Assembly (NCBI GenBank): GCA_011620445.1
Contig: WOZB01000261.1
Span: 1 to 5,748 of the forward strand
Reading direction: 5' to 3'
DNA length: 5,748 nucleotides
Source: Anaerolineaceae bacterium
Lineage (GTDB): Bacteria > Chloroflexota > Anaerolineae > Anaerolineales > Anaerolineaceae
This document shows, piece by piece, positions 5,518 through 5,748 of this stretch. Position 1 is the first letter of the stretch. The number at the start of each line of letters is the position of its first letter. Under the pieces are notes generated by a model. It made no database searches, was not told the DNA's origin, and was given only the letters and a program-made list of their open reading frames with translations. The position numbers and the translations under genes were made by a program.

Positions 5518-5748
5518 ATGCAAATCGAATATTTCCAAATCAATCATCTGGTCAAAGGCGAGGATCTAAATCATCACGGCACGCTCTTCGCGGGGAGGGG
5601 GGCGGAATGGTTTGTTGAAGCGGGATTTATTGCAGCGGCTAATTATCTGCCAGCCAAGTATATTTTGTGCATGAAAATTCACGGTATGTCCTTTAAACGG
5701 CCTGTAAGACCGGGGGAAGTCGTGTGCTTTGAATCCGCCATTGTTTGT
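5518..5748 (+). CDS. Acyl-CoA thioesterase, hotdog fold (5' part, runs off the window)
   Basis: Seventy-seven residues are visible before the window ends. The segment LNHHGTLFAGRGAEWFVEAGF (17-37) matches the central helix region of YciA/BACH-type acyl-CoA thioesterases, whose usual form is N..GTLFGG....WMDEA. It is followed by a helix with IAAANYLPAKYI and the strand KIHGMSFKRPVRPGEVVCFES (53-73), equivalent to the family pattern 'I.F..PV..G..V'. These cytoplasmic enzymes cut acyl-CoA to free acid and CoA. Val33 stands where the WMDE motif has its catalytic Asp, while Glu34 is kept, so the active-site details or substrate may differ from YciA. The family call is solid; the substrate cannot be told from this part. 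The gene starts 9 nt after the protease gene and is probably in the same transcript. Confidence 0.85.
   Translation, partial: MQIEYFQINHLVKGEDLNHHGTLFAGRGAEWFVEAGFIAAANYLPAKYILCMKIHGMSFKRPVRPGEVVCFESAIVC

Noticed and set aside
1..5748. Mobile element, CRISPR array, defence system or tRNA/rRNA
   Set aside because: No transposase or integrase motif, spaced direct repeats, tRNA cloverleaf or rRNA sequence was found by reading both strands.

Overview
The window looks like an ordinary chromosomal stretch of a bacterium, most likely a member of the Chloroflexota and probably Anaerolineae. That is an inference from three things. Both predicted secreted proteins are lipoproteins, one with the Thr/Pro/Ser-rich linker (PTDTPSPSPTGSPTGG) common in that group. 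The gene order is xseA-xseB-DUF212. Secreted proteins are built from lipobox-anchored beta-sandwich domains. No RNA gene, CRISPR array, transposase or phage gene was seen.

Left edge (1-712): this part is visibly AT-richer and holds no intact gene. Positions 267-611 on the + strand read as the decayed C-terminal end of a TPR-type protein with an in-frame TAA. A 10-bp inverted repeat followed by a T-run (640-692) comes next. It could be that gene's old terminator, and could also stop the convergent minus-strand operon.

Minus-strand operon (2636 down to 713): xseA and xseB encode the two subunits of exodeoxyribonuclease VII and overlap by 8 nt. A DUF212 (YuiD-like, 'divergent PAP2') membrane protein follows after 9 nt. 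The xseA start is placed at 2636, not at the longer in-frame 2810. A TTGACA-17-TATGCT promoter ends so close to this ATG that the transcript would be essentially leaderless, and no Shine-Dalgarno sequence is present.

Plus-strand, divergent side (2737-3402): a 221-residue lipoprotein has a low-complexity linker and a C-terminal beta-rich domain with paired cysteines. It is preceded by a perfect TATAAT and AGGAGG, and followed by a strong hairpin terminator. The 100-bp gap between the xseA and lipoprotein starts carries two back-to-back promoters.

Right part (3646-5748): a 620-residue lipoprotein serine protease has a complete His/Asp/Ser triad but no PDZ domain. It has an N-terminal beta-sandwich, an EF-hand/dockerin-like calcium loop between two cysteines inside the protease part, and a C-terminal concanavalin/laminin-G-like domain. 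It is followed after 9 nt by a hotdog-fold acyl-CoA thioesterase that runs off the window.

No clearly new multi-gene system is evident. The points most worth a second look are the leaderless xseA promoter, the calcium loop and domain layout of the protease, and the TPR pseudogene remnant.
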